Shown here in pieces: positions 7,395 to 15,125 of a stretch of DNA of 64,000 bases. The notes below the pieces were generated by a model. It saw only the letters and a list, made by a program, of their open reading frames with translations. It was not told the origin of the DNA and did no database searches. Position numbers and translations under genes: made by a program. The DNA is taken from positions 1-64,000 of the forward strand of contig DAOPKN010000001.1 of assembly GCA_035391225.1 (NCBI GenBank). The letters are read 5' to 3'. Numbering within the stretch: position 1 is the first letter of the stretch; every line of letters begins with the position of its first letter. Source of the stretch: DAOPKN01 sp035391225. GTDB lineage: Bacteria > Thermotogota > Thermotogae > MWEM01.

Positions 7395-7831
7395 TGTAGG
7401 GGCAAACCCCCGTGTTTGCCCGGGTTCAATTGGACCGCCACATAATAATGTGGCAATTTACCGAGAAATGTTCAAAGAGCCGCCGTGGGCTGCGGCGGTC
7501 CCAAAGGGCAAAGGCGGGCAGGTACTCCCGGCCTGCCCCAACAGTTCGGTGGGCTTGAAGGGAAAATGCGGTGTGAACGGGAAGGGGTTGTAGGGGCAAA
7601 CCCCCGTGTTTGCCCGGGTTCAATTGGACCGCCACATAATAANNNNNNNNNNNNNNNNNNNNNNNNNNNNNNNNNNNNNNNNNNNNNNNNNNNNNNNNNN
7701 NNNNNNNNNNNNNNNNNNNNNNNNNNNNNNNNNNNNNNNNNNTGTAGGGGCAAACCCCCGTGTTTGCCCGGGTTCAATTGGACCGCCACATAACAGTGTG
7801 GCAATTTACCGAGAAATGTTCAAAGAGCCGC
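7395..7831. repeat. Three copies of an 89-bp double-hairpin repeat (two complete, one cut by a gap)
   Basis: Copies lie at 7395-7483, 7589-7642 (cut by the gap) and 7743-7831. Each has hairpin 1, GGGCAAAC paired with GTTTGCCC (7400-7421 in copy 1), then hairpin 2, GCCACAT paired with ATGTGGC (7437-7454). In copy 3 the second hairpin has a changed loop and a shorter stem (GCCACA/TGTGGC) but is kept. A related hairpin sits at 23572-23591. It fits a non-coding REP/MITE-like element. The rest of 7106-7964 holds no credible gene; short open frames crossing the repeats are chance. Confidence 0.8.
7643..7742. other. Assembly gap (100 N) inside the hairpin repeats
   Basis: The gap sits between two copies of the same repeat. 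The copies diverge after CCACATAA, so this is not a simple exact overlap. The true distance is unknown. Confidence 0.95.
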
Positions 7832-7901
7832 ATTTGGCGAAGCGAACTTGTTTCAACCCACACGAAATGAAAGCGAACCACTTTTTTTCGGTAGTTTTTT
7901 G

Positions 7902-7910
7902 TGGTATGCT
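7902..7910 (+). promoter_or_regulatory. Extended -10 (TGGTATGCT) upstream of glnS
   Basis: TGG followed by TATGCT, 54 bases before the GTG start, with no clear -35. It matches the extended -10 style seen elsewhere in this window. Confidence 0.4.
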
Positions 7911-7964
7911 TGGGCATCTTTTCACCCGCTTGCGGGGAGTTTGAAAAAAAAGGAGGAGAGTCCC

Positions 7965-9644
7965 GTGGAACCTACCCATGACAAGAAAATGAACTTCATC
8001 GAGAAGATCATCGCAGACGATCTGGAGAGTGGTCGGATCCAGCAATGTGTCACGCGTTTTCCCCCGGAACCCAACGGCTACATCCATATCGGGCATGCCA
8101 AATCGGTCTGCTTGAACTTCGGCCTTGCGGAAAGCTTTGCGGGGAAGTGCAACTTGCGGTTCGACGATACCAACCCGGAAAAAGAAGAAGAACACTTCAT
8201 GGAAGGCATCAAGGAAGATATTCGGTGGCTGGGGTTCCAATGGGCGAAGCTCTGCTATGCCTCCGATTACTTCGACCAATTCTACGACTGGGCCATCGAC
8301 CTGGTGAAACAGGGCAAAGCGTACGTGGATCACCAGACTGCCGACCAGATCCGCGAAAACAGGGGTACGCTCACGCGGCCGGGGGTGGATTCCCCCTACC
8401 GGGAACGTCCCGTGGGAGAAAACCTGCAACTGCTGGAGAAAATGGCGAACGGAGAATTGGAAGAGGGTAGCTGCGTTCTGCGCGCCAAGATTGACATGAA
8501 CAGCCCGAACATCAACATGCGTGACCCGGTGTTGTACCGCATCCTCCAGAAACCCCATTACCGAACCGGCAACAAGTGGTGCATCTACCCGATGTACGAT
8601 TTTGCCCACGGGTACGAGGATGCCATCGAGGGAATCACGCACTCGCTGTGCAGTCTGGAGTTCGAAGATCACCGCCCGCTGTACGACTGGTTCCTGGACA
8701 ACGTGGATGTGCCCCACCGTCCCCACCAGTACGAGTTTGCCCGGTTGAACTTGAGCTACACGGTGATGAGCAAGCGCCTTCTGCGCGAGCTCGTGGAGAC
8801 AGGTATCGTGGAGGGTTGGGACGACCCGCGCATGCCCACGGTGCGGGGATTGCGCAGGAGGGGCTTCACCCCCGCCTCCATCCGTCGCTTTTGCAGCGAC
8901 ATCGGTTTGGCGAAGGCGCAGAGCATGGTGGACTACGAGTTCCTGGAAGCCATACTCCGCGAGGAGCTGAACGCCACCGCGCCCCGTGCCATGGCGGTGC
9001 TAAACCCGCTGAAAGTGGTGATCGAGAACTACCCCGAAGGCCAGGTGGAGCAGATCGAGGCGGAGGTGAACCCCGAAGATCCATCTGCCGGAACGCGCAC
9101 CATGCCCTTTTCCCGGGAAATCTACATCGAGGCGGATGATTTCATGGAAAACCCGCCCAAGAAGTATTTCCGGCTTTCTCCTGGCAAGGAAGTGCGCTTG
9201 AAATACGCCTACTACATCACTTGCGAGAAAGTGATCAAGGACGAGAACGGCAACGTGGTGGAAATTCGTGCCAGCTACGATCCGGAATCCCGAGGGGGCG
9301 GGACCCCCGATGGCAGGAAGGTGCGGGGAACGCTTCACTGGGTGTCGGTGCCCCATGCAGTTCCCGCGCAAGTTCGCCTCTACGACAAGCTGTTCACGCT
9401 GCGGGACATGGCGGCGATGGAGGAAGGTAAGGGATACCAGGATTACCTGAACCCGGAGTCCCTGTGCGTGCAGGAAGGTGCGATGGTGGAGCCCATGCTG
9501 GCGCACGCCCCGGCGGAGAAACGCTTCCAATTCTTGCGCCACGGCTACTTCGTGGTGGATCCGGAGAGCACCCTGGAAAAACCGGTATTCAACCGTTCCG
9601 TGGCATTGAAAGACAGCTGGGCCAAGATCCAGGCAAAAAAGTAA
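7965..9644 (+). CDS. glnS: Glutaminyl-tRNA synthetase
   Basis: This 559-residue class I aminoacyl-tRNA synthetase charges tRNA-Gln directly with glutamine. The class I signatures are present: PPEPNGYIHIGHAKS near residue 35 and VMSKR near residue 265. The sequence FDDTNPEKE and the C-terminal beta-barrel anticodon-binding region (RLYDKLFTL, then GYFVVDPEST) match GlnRS rather than GluRS, as does the length (the E. coli enzyme has 554 residues). The start is GTG 7965, preceded by AAGGAGGAGAG; the frame is open further upstream without a ribosome site. It is a single gene between the repeat region and a bidirectional terminator. Its presence implies a direct route to Gln-tRNA in this organism. 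Confidence 0.97.
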   Translation: MEPTHDKKMNFIEKIIADDLESGRIQQCVTRFPPEPNGYIHIGHAKSVCLNFGLAESFAGKCNLRFDDTNPEKEEEHFMEGIKEDIRWLGFQWAKLCYASDYFDQFYDWAIDLVKQGKAYVDHQTADQIRENRGTLTRPGVDSPYRERPVGENLQLLEKMANGELEEGSCVLRAKIDMNSPNINMRDPVLYRILQKPHYRTGNKWCIYPMYDFAHGYEDAIEGITHSLCSLEFEDHRPLYDWFLDNVDVPHRPHQYEFARLNLSYTVMSKRLLRELVETGIVEGWDDPRMPTVRGLRRRGFTPASIRRFCSDIGLAKAQSMVDYEFLEAILREELNATAPRAMAVLNPLKVVIENYPEGQVEQIEAEVNPEDPSAGTRTMPFSREIYIEADDFMENPPKKYFRLSPGKEVRLKYAYYITCEKVIKDENGNVVEIRASYDPESRGGGTPDGRKVRGTLHWVSVPHAVPAQVRLYDKLFTLRDMAAMEEGKGYQDYLNPESLCVQEGAMVEPMLAHAPAEKRFQFLRHGYFVVDPESTLEKPVFNRSVALKDSWAKIQAKK

Positions 9645-9668
9645 ACGCAGCTTGTTCCCAATGCGATC

Positions 9669-9706
9669 AAAAACCCTACCGAGGATATGTCCGGTGGGGT
9701 TTTTTT
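9669..9706. terminator. Bidirectional terminator between glnS and the hexosaminidase
   Basis: AAAAACCCTACCG pairs with CGGTGGGGTTTTT (one T-G wobble) around a short loop, with A and T tracts on the two sides. It serves the convergent genes glnS (+) and the GH3 gene (-). Confidence 0.8.
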
Positions 9707-11255
9707 ATGCCCCCAGCGCGGGAATGCGTACGGGGCAAATCCCCGGGGCGGGGTGATTTCCCAGCAAAACGTCCAGTAGGGCCACTTGGGAAGGATAGGT
9801 GTAACCGTAGGAGAGAAGGGCGTTCCGAACCCCCGGGATTCCAGCATCGTAAGGGTTTCGTAGCGCCACGAGCACCAGCTCCGCGTAGCTTTCTTGTAGT
9901 GCGGAAACGAGGGTTTTCTGCCCTGGAAAAAGGGTGGCGTTCTCCGTGAAAAGCACGGCGATGCGCCCATGGTTGCTGGCAGCCATCTGCCGTGCCTCTT
10001 CCGGAGATAACCGGGGGTCAAAAGCATGGTGGTGCACCCGAGGGAAACGCTTTTTCAGTTCCGCGAAAAGGAAGTGTCCTGCCTTTCCATCCTCGACGGT
10101 AGACAGGCGGAGCGGTCGCACCGCAAAGATGGCATCCCTTTCCTCCAAGGCAGGAAGGGGGATGAGGTTGCTTTCGTTTTTGCACAGCGTGATGGATTTT
10201 CGGGTGATCTGTGCCATCTTTTCGCGGTTGGCGAGACTTCCAGGAACCGACGGGGAAAGGTCGGTGGGGCGAAAAGCGTGTTTCCGCAACAAGACTTCGA
10301 TCCGATCCAGGGCTTCCCGGATATCCCGCCGAAGCGAAGGGTCTTCCTGTGCCTGCTCCACAACGGCTTCAAAGGCCCTGAGTTGGTTATGGGGGCCGTG
10401 GCAGATGTCGACCACGTCGTTCCCCGCTTTCAGGCTCAACACCGCTGCTTCTTCCACCGAGAGCGAATTGCGAATTCCACCCATCGTCAGGTCATCGGTG
10501 ATCAAAACGCCTTGAAAACCGAGGCGCCGGCGCAATATGCCCTTTCCCACCTCCGGGGAGATGGTTGCGGGGACGGCTTCCTTGGTGATGCGTGGAAGGT
10601 GCAGGTGGGTTCCCATCACGCATTCGATCCCCCGTTTCATGAGGTGGACGAAAGGGACCATCTCCTCGTTTTCCAGCTCGGGCAAGCTCTTGTCCAACAC
10701 CGGCAGATCGAAGTGCGGGTCGGCGTTCACGTTGCCGTACCCCGGGAAATGCTTGGCGCACCCCGCAACCCCTGCCTCCCGGTTCCCGTGGAAAAAGGCT
10801 TCCGAAAAAGCTTGCACGGTGGAGAGGGTGTCACCAAAGGAGCGAACGCCCAGGCTCGGGTTGAGTGGGTTGTTGCACAGGTCTACAACAGGCGCAAGGT
10901 TCAGGGTGATGCCGCACGCGCGCATTTCCTGCCCGAGTATTCTCCCTGCTTCGCGCGCGGCAGGAAGCTCGGCTGTGGCCGAAAGAGCCATGGCCCCCGG
11001 TGAAACGCTGAAGCCCGTTTCCAGGCGGGTCACGATTCCCCCCTCTTGGTCCACCGCGAACAGGAAATCGTCTTGCATCACCCCGGCAATCTCGCGGACC
11101 AGGCTTACCAGCTGGGAGGGGGACTGCACGTTCCTCTGGAATAGGATGATCATGCCTGGCTGTATCACTTCCAGGGCTTCCCGGCTTTCCGGGGATAAAC
11201 TCGTTCCCTCGATTCCCAGAAGAAAAAGCTTTCCAATCCTATCCTTTGCGTGCAT
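9705..11255 (-). CDS. Beta-N-acetylhexosaminidase, GH3 (NagZ-like)
   Basis: This 516-residue protein has an N-terminal GH3 barrel and an additional C-terminal alpha/beta domain of about 170 residues, as in the two-domain NagZ enzymes of Gram-positives. Diagnostic motifs are AVDQEGGIVTRL near residue 67, CAKHFPGYGNVNADPHFDLP near 166-185 (catalytic Asp-His loop, DPH kept) and LITDDLTMGG near 251 (nucleophile region). The usual KHFPGHG reads KHFPGYG. No signal peptide is seen, so it is probably cytosolic and removes N-acetylglucosamine from muropeptides or chitin fragments. ATG follows CTGGAGGTTAAAAGA. It lies 27 bases downstream of a hybrid kinase gene on the same strand and is probably cotranscribed. 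Confidence 0.93.
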   Translation of the reverse strand: MHAKDRIGKLFLLGIEGTSLSPESREALEVIQPGMIILFQRNVQSPSQLVSLVREIAGVMQDDFLFAVDQEGGIVTRLETGFSVSPGAMALSATAELPAAREAGRILGQEMRACGITLNLAPVVDLCNNPLNPSLGVRSFGDTLSTVQAFSEAFFHGNREAGVAGCAKHFPGYGNVNADPHFDLPVLDKSLPELENEEMVPFVHLMKRGIECVMGTHLHLPRITKEAVPATISPEVGKGILRRRLGFQGVLITDDLTMGGIRNSLSVEEAAVLSLKAGNDVVDICHGPHNQLRAFEAVVEQAQEDPSLRRDIREALDRIEVLLRKHAFRPTDLSPSVPGSLANREKMAQITRKSITLCKNESNLIPLPALEERDAIFAVRPLRLSTVEDGKAGHFLFAELKKRFPRVHHHAFDPRLSPEEARQMAASNHGRIAVLFTENATLFPGQKTLVSALQESYAELVLVALRNPYDAGIPGVRNALLSYGYTYPSQVALLDVLLGNHPAPGICPVRIPALGA

Positions 11256-11282
11256 TCTTTTAACCTCCAGCTTTCGATAGCA

Positions 11283-13835
11283 TTAGGGTGGGGGGGTCTG
11301 GGAGAAAAACGCCTCCACTTCCCGCATCTCTTTTTCCACCTGGGAAAGGAGTTGCACGAGGTGATCGGTACGGGGTTGCGGCGCGGTGCTTTCCTTTTCC
11401 ATGTCCTGGAACAGACGGGAAAGCTCCAGGGCACCCAGGTACCGGCTGGATGCCTTGAACGAATGGCTGACCAGTTCCACTTGCTCCCATCTTTCTTCCT
11501 GCAGGGCTTGCTGCAGGTCGCGGTGTTTCTGATTCCAATCGGCGAAAAAGGTGGGGGCGATTTCCTGGTAGATGAAATCCAGGTTGTCCACGTGCTTCAG
11601 GATTTCCGCCATGTGCACCGGTTGTGGGGAAGAGGCCGTGGATGCGGAATCTTTTGGGAGTACTTTCAGGATTTGGCCCACGAGTTCCTCCAACTGGATG
11701 GGCTTTGCGGCAAAGCCTTCCATTCCCGCTTCGAAGCAGCTCTGCCTGTCACGTTCCAGCACGCTTGCGCTCAGCCCGATCACTGGGATCTGGGAAAGGG
11801 GTGCGGGCATTTTCTTGAGTTTCCGCGTGGCCTCGAGGCCGTCCATTTCGGGCATCATGACGTCCATCAAAATCACCTGGAAGGTGGATTGGCCCACGCG
11901 ATCCAGGCACTTCTTTCCACTGTCCACGGTTTCCACGTGCCACCCCAGTTTTTCCAGTAATGCCCGGGCCACCTTGCGGTTCACCTCGTTGTCGTCGACG
12001 ACCAGCACTTTCAAGCCGCGCGGGCAGCTTCCCTCCTGTAGGAATCGCCCGCGGGCGGGGCTTTTGGAGGGAACTTCCTGCGCACTGGCAATGGGAAAGG
12101 GAAGGCGAAAGGAGAAAGTACTCCCCTTGTTCTCCTCGCTTTCCATCCAAATGCTTCCGCCCATCATCTCCACCAGGTTCTTGGAAATGGCCAGCCCCAG
12201 ACCCGTGCCACCAAACTTGCGTGTCACGGAGCTGTCCGCTTGGGAAAACGTGGAGAATAGCCTGTGTTGCTTATCACGGGGGATGCCCACCCCGGTATCC
12301 CGAACCGCGAAGCGCACGAAAACGCCGTTTTCTGCCCCCGTTTCTTTCCAGGCGCGAAGGCAAAGGCTTCCCTGCGGGGTGAATTTCAGGGCGTTTCCCA
12401 AGAGATTGAGAAGAACCTGCCGCAAGCGTACGGGATCCCCTCGCACGTAGCGGGGAAGGTTGGGCTCCAGTTGAAGAGATGTCTGAAGACCTTTCTGGGA
12501 TGCTGAGGCGAAGATCAGCCCGCTCACGTCTTGCAGCAGTTCCTGCAGGTCAAACGGGATGGATTCCACGTGCATCTTTCCGGCTTCGATCTTTGAGAAG
12601 TCCAAAATGTCGTTGATCACCTGGAGCAGCGAGCTGGCGGAAGAGCGCAAGATGCGGAAAAAATCGTCTCGTCGGTTGCGATCGCTTTCATCCTCAAGGA
12701 GGTCGAGCGTGGCAAGAATCCCGTTCATGGGGGTTCGGATTTCATGGCTCATGCTGGCCAAGAACTCGCTCTTTGCGCGGTTTGCTTCGGTAGCGTTGTG
12801 CCGGGAGCGGTTCATGAAGAATACCAGCAACACCACGAAAACTACCCCGAGAAAGGTGCTGGCAAGGGAAATTGTGTTTTTCTTGCGGGTATCGTGGAAC
12901 GTGGAGTCGCGTTCCAGGGAGAGTAGGTATCCCACCTGTTTTCCCCGCACATTCTCAACGGGGAAGAAAGCGAGCACGTAGGGTTCGGAGGCGAGTGTCA
13001 TGTCGATGACGAATCCCTCCGGATCGCGGGGCGGAGGGGGAATTTGTCTTCTGGCTTCTTCGAAGATGTCTTCCCACGGATAGGGGTTGGGGTACGAAAA
13101 GCCCTTCACCGATTCGTAGGTTTCCTTGTCCAAAACGTACCCGGGCAGCAATTGGCTTTCCTGGTAGTTGTGCTGTTCTTCCTCGAACACCGTTTGCAAA
13201 ACGGTGATTTCGTCGAGTAGGAAATAGAAGGGGTTTTGGAAATCCTGCACCAAGTCCATGCACAGAGTGGTGAAAGAAATGCTGACTTCCACCGTACCCC
13301 TGTCCGCACCATAGGGAAGGGGGAAAACGAAGCGGAAGCCGTTGTAGATTCTCCCCTCTTCGAAACCGCTCACAAATTCTCCCCGCTGGTTGGCGAGGCG
13401 GATGGAATCGCGTACCTCGAACAGGGGGTCGCCGTACTTTTCCGGGCGGTGCATGCGCAAAAAGCTGGTTCCGTCGGGGAAATGGAAATGCAACTGGCGA
13501 AAATCGTATTGCTGCAACTTTGTGTTCAGTTCCGAAAGGGTCTGCAACAACGTGGAACGCGCCCAGTCACGGTTTTCGGGCTGGTTCCATCCGACATCCA
13601 GAAGCTCGAGGATGTGGGGCTGGTCGATTTCGCGCTCGAAGAGGAAACGAGCGAAGTTGGCGTAAGAACCCACCAGCGAGCGGTACAGCCCCTGCACTTC
13701 CAGGAGCTTTTTTTCCTGGAGCAAGGAAAGTTCCCCCGAAAAAGACGTCCCCAGTTGAACCAGGAGAACGGTTCCAAGAATGACCACGGTCAGCATGAGG
13801 ACCCAGAGATAATGCTTCTTCCAGAACGAAAGCAA
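11283..13835 (-). CDS. Membrane hybrid histidine kinase: Cache-HisKA-HATPase-REC-HPt
   Basis: The protein has 850 residues. An N-terminal helix (12-32) and a second near 325-345 flank an extracellular sensor of the double-Cache type, with LHFHFPDGTSFLRMHRPEKYG and the FRFVFPLPYGADRG strand. HisKA carries His364 in SMSHEIRTPMNG, and HATPase_c has GTGLGLAISKNLVEMMGG. The receiver has VVDDNEVN and phospho-acceptor Asp658 in LMDVMMPEMDG. An HPt domain ends the protein with His791 in HSFKASS. It is thus a full internal phosphorelay whose final acceptor protein is not encoded nearby. The start is TTG 13835, nine bases after AAGGAG. The next gene downstream is the NagZ-like hexosaminidase, so the ligand may be wall- or sugar-related (inference). 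Confidence 0.93.
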   Translation of the reverse strand: MLSFWKKHYLWVLMLTVVILGTVLLVQLGTSFSGELSLLQEKKLLEVQGLYRSLVGSYANFARFLFEREIDQPHILELLDVGWNQPENRDWARSTLLQTLSELNTKLQQYDFRQLHFHFPDGTSFLRMHRPEKYGDPLFEVRDSIRLANQRGEFVSGFEEGRIYNGFRFVFPLPYGADRGTVEVSISFTTLCMDLVQDFQNPFYFLLDEITVLQTVFEEEQHNYQESQLLPGYVLDKETYESVKGFSYPNPYPWEDIFEEARRQIPPPPRDPEGFVIDMTLASEPYVLAFFPVENVRGKQVGYLLSLERDSTFHDTRKKNTISLASTFLGVVFVVLLVFFMNRSRHNATEANRAKSEFLASMSHEIRTPMNGILATLDLLEDESDRNRRDDFFRILRSSASSLLQVINDILDFSKIEAGKMHVESIPFDLQELLQDVSGLIFASASQKGLQTSLQLEPNLPRYVRGDPVRLRQVLLNLLGNALKFTPQGSLCLRAWKETGAENGVFVRFAVRDTGVGIPRDKQHRLFSTFSQADSSVTRKFGGTGLGLAISKNLVEMMGGSIWMESEENKGSTFSFRLPFPIASAQEVPSKSPARGRFLQEGSCPRGLKVLVVDDNEVNRKVARALLEKLGWHVETVDSGKKCLDRVGQSTFQVILMDVMMPEMDGLEATRKLKKMPAPLSQIPVIGLSASVLERDRQSCFEAGMEGFAAKPIQLEELVGQILKVLPKDSASTASSPQPVHMAEILKHVDNLDFIYQEIAPTFFADWNQKHRDLQQALQEERWEQVELVSHSFKASSRYLGALELSRLFQDMEKESTAPQPRTDHLVQLLSQVEKEMREVEAFFSQTPPP

Positions 13836-13899
13836 GGAACGCCACTCCTTCCATTTGCCTTTTCGGGGGCAGGAGATGATACTCGATTCTCTCTCCCCA

Positions 13900-13908
13900 A
13901 TGATACCA
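13900..13908 (-). promoter_or_regulatory. Extended -10 (TGGTATCAT) for the Cache hybrid kinase
   Basis: On the minus strand TGG precedes TATCAT, 65 bases upstream of the TTG start. A TTTGCGCAAA palindrome (13930-13939) lies just upstream. Confidence 0.35.
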
Positions 13909-14039
13909 CGTAGATCAAACGGAATACCATTTGCGCAAACGAATTTTCGAAAAGCGGAAAGAATCGGCGCATGGCTTTGCCTCGGTTTCCAAGTAGCGGA
14001 TTAACCACTTTCTCGGCTCCCTAATACCCGAGAACTGGT

Positions 14040-14068
14040 TTGTAGAAAAGAAAGAAAAGGGGTATTCT
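14040..14068 (+). promoter_or_regulatory. lacI-family gene promoter
   Basis: TTGTAG (14040-14045) and TATTCT (14063-14068) are separated by exactly 17 bases. The first operator-like palindrome begins five bases after the -10, so a bound repressor would block initiation. Confidence 0.6.
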
Positions 14069-14072
14069 TAAT

Positions 14073-14084
14073 GCAAACGATTGC
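14073..14084 (+). promoter_or_regulatory. LacI-type operator O1
   Basis: GCAAACGATTGC is a near-perfect palindrome with the central CG typical of LacI/GalR operators. It sits at the predicted transcription start. Confidence 0.6.
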
Positions 14085-14096
14085 GGAAAGGTTTGT

Positions 14097-14108
14097 GCAA
14101 ACGTTTGC
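14097..14108 (+). promoter_or_regulatory. LacI-type operator O2 overlapping the ribosome site
   Basis: GCAAACGTTTGC is a perfect 12-bp palindrome. It touches the GAGGAGGAG ribosome site of the repressor gene. Its centre is 24 bases from that of O1, just over two helical turns, so both lie on roughly the same face. Confidence 0.7.
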
Positions 14109-14119
14109 GAGGAGGAGAC

Positions 14120-15103
14120 ATGGGAAGACCCAGCTTGAAGGATATTGCACAGGTTCTCGGGTACTCCGTTTCCACGGTATCGCGGAGCTTGAACAACAAG
14201 GGAGAAATCGATCCCAAAACCCGGGAACGCATCCGGGAAAAAGCCCGCGAAATGGGGTACGTTCCGAACTACGCGGCGCGCTCGCTGAAGGGGAAGAACT
14301 CCCAGCTCATTGGGGTAATTATCGACGATAACACCAATCCCTTCTATGCCGAGGTGTTCAAGGGGATGGAAAGAGAAGCCCAGAAACGGGGATACCACTT
14401 GTTGCTGATCAACACGCATAGTTCGCTCGAAGACCAGGAATACGCGCTCTCCCTTATGAAGAGCCGGGGAGTGGATGGGCTTTTGGTGGCACCGGTGCGG
14501 GATACCAACCCGGAGGACTTGGAAGGTGTGAAACTGCCTTTTGTGATTGTGGGGCGACATTTCGACGGCTCTGATTTCTACGAGGTGTACAACGACGAGG
14601 TGCTGGGCGGATACCTGGCGACGCGGCACCTGATCGAGGACGGAAAAAGGTGCCCGCTGCACATTCGTTCCCGGCTTGACCTTTTCCCAGCCCGCGGTCG
14701 TCTGGAGGGGTATCTTCGCGCTTTGAATGAGGTGGGAATGGGAGAGTGCCCCGTATTGGCGGTGGAAAGGGATCCCGCGGAAATCCCCGCACTGCTCGAG
14801 GGATTCTTGGACAGCGGGGGGAAGTTCGACGGCATCTTTGCCTACAACGACCTGTACGCAATGGAAACCCTGTTGTTCCTGAAGAAAAGGGGAATTGCCG
14901 TTCCCAAAGAGGTTTCCGTGGTGGGGTACGACAACATCCCCTACTCGGCGTACACTTCGCCCTCGCTAACCTCCGTGGCCCTGGACGAGATCTGGCTGGG
15001 AAAGAAAAGTGTTTCCCTGCTCACCTCGCTGTTGGAGGGAAAGAAACCAAGGAAGAAACAATGGATTCAAAAACCGATCCTGAACGTGAAGGAATCCGGT
15101 TAA
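14120..15103 (+). CDS. LacI-family transcriptional repressor of the sugar operon
   Basis: This 327-residue regulator starts at ATG 14120 behind GAGGAGGAG; an upstream in-frame start would run through the operators. Residues 1-60 are the LacI helix-turn-helix and hinge (SLKDIAQVLGYSVSTVSRSLN, then YVPNYAARSLKG). Residues 61-327 form a periplasmic-binding-like effector domain with LIGVIIDDNTNPFYAEVFKG and the dimer/effector strands GIFAYNDLYAMETL and VSVVGYDNIPYSAYTSPSLT. It is the first gene of the operon and two LacI operators lie at its own promoter, so it should autorepress and control the transport and hydrolase genes that follow. The inducer is probably an oligosaccharide taken up by the transporter (inference). 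Confidence 0.94.
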   Translation: MGRPSLKDIAQVLGYSVSTVSRSLNNKGEIDPKTRERIREKAREMGYVPNYAARSLKGKNSQLIGVIIDDNTNPFYAEVFKGMEREAQKRGYHLLLINTHSSLEDQEYALSLMKSRGVDGLLVAPVRDTNPEDLEGVKLPFVIVGRHFDGSDFYEVYNDEVLGGYLATRHLIEDGKRCPLHIRSRLDLFPARGRLEGYLRALNEVGMGECPVLAVERDPAEIPALLEGFLDSGGKFDGIFAYNDLYAMETLLFLKKRGIAVPKEVSVVGYDNIPYSAYTSPSLTSVALDEIWLGKKSVSLLTSLLEGKKPRKKQWIQKPILNVKESG

Positions 15104-15125
15104 TCTTGAAACTGAGGTGGTAAGG

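Noticed and set aside
7421..7443. tRNA-like T loop (GGGTTCAATTGG followed by CCGCCA) in the repeats
   Set aside because: The flanking bases do not pair as a T stem, no anticodon or D arm is present, and the sequence is better explained by the two hairpins.
7252..7593. Open frame of 113 codons upstream of glnS
   Set aside because: It has no ribosome site and runs through the hairpin repeats; the product resembles nothing.
7395..7831. Possible CRISPR array
   Set aside because: Only three copies of a long 89-bp unit with one ~105-bp intervening stretch; repeat and spacer sizes do not fit.
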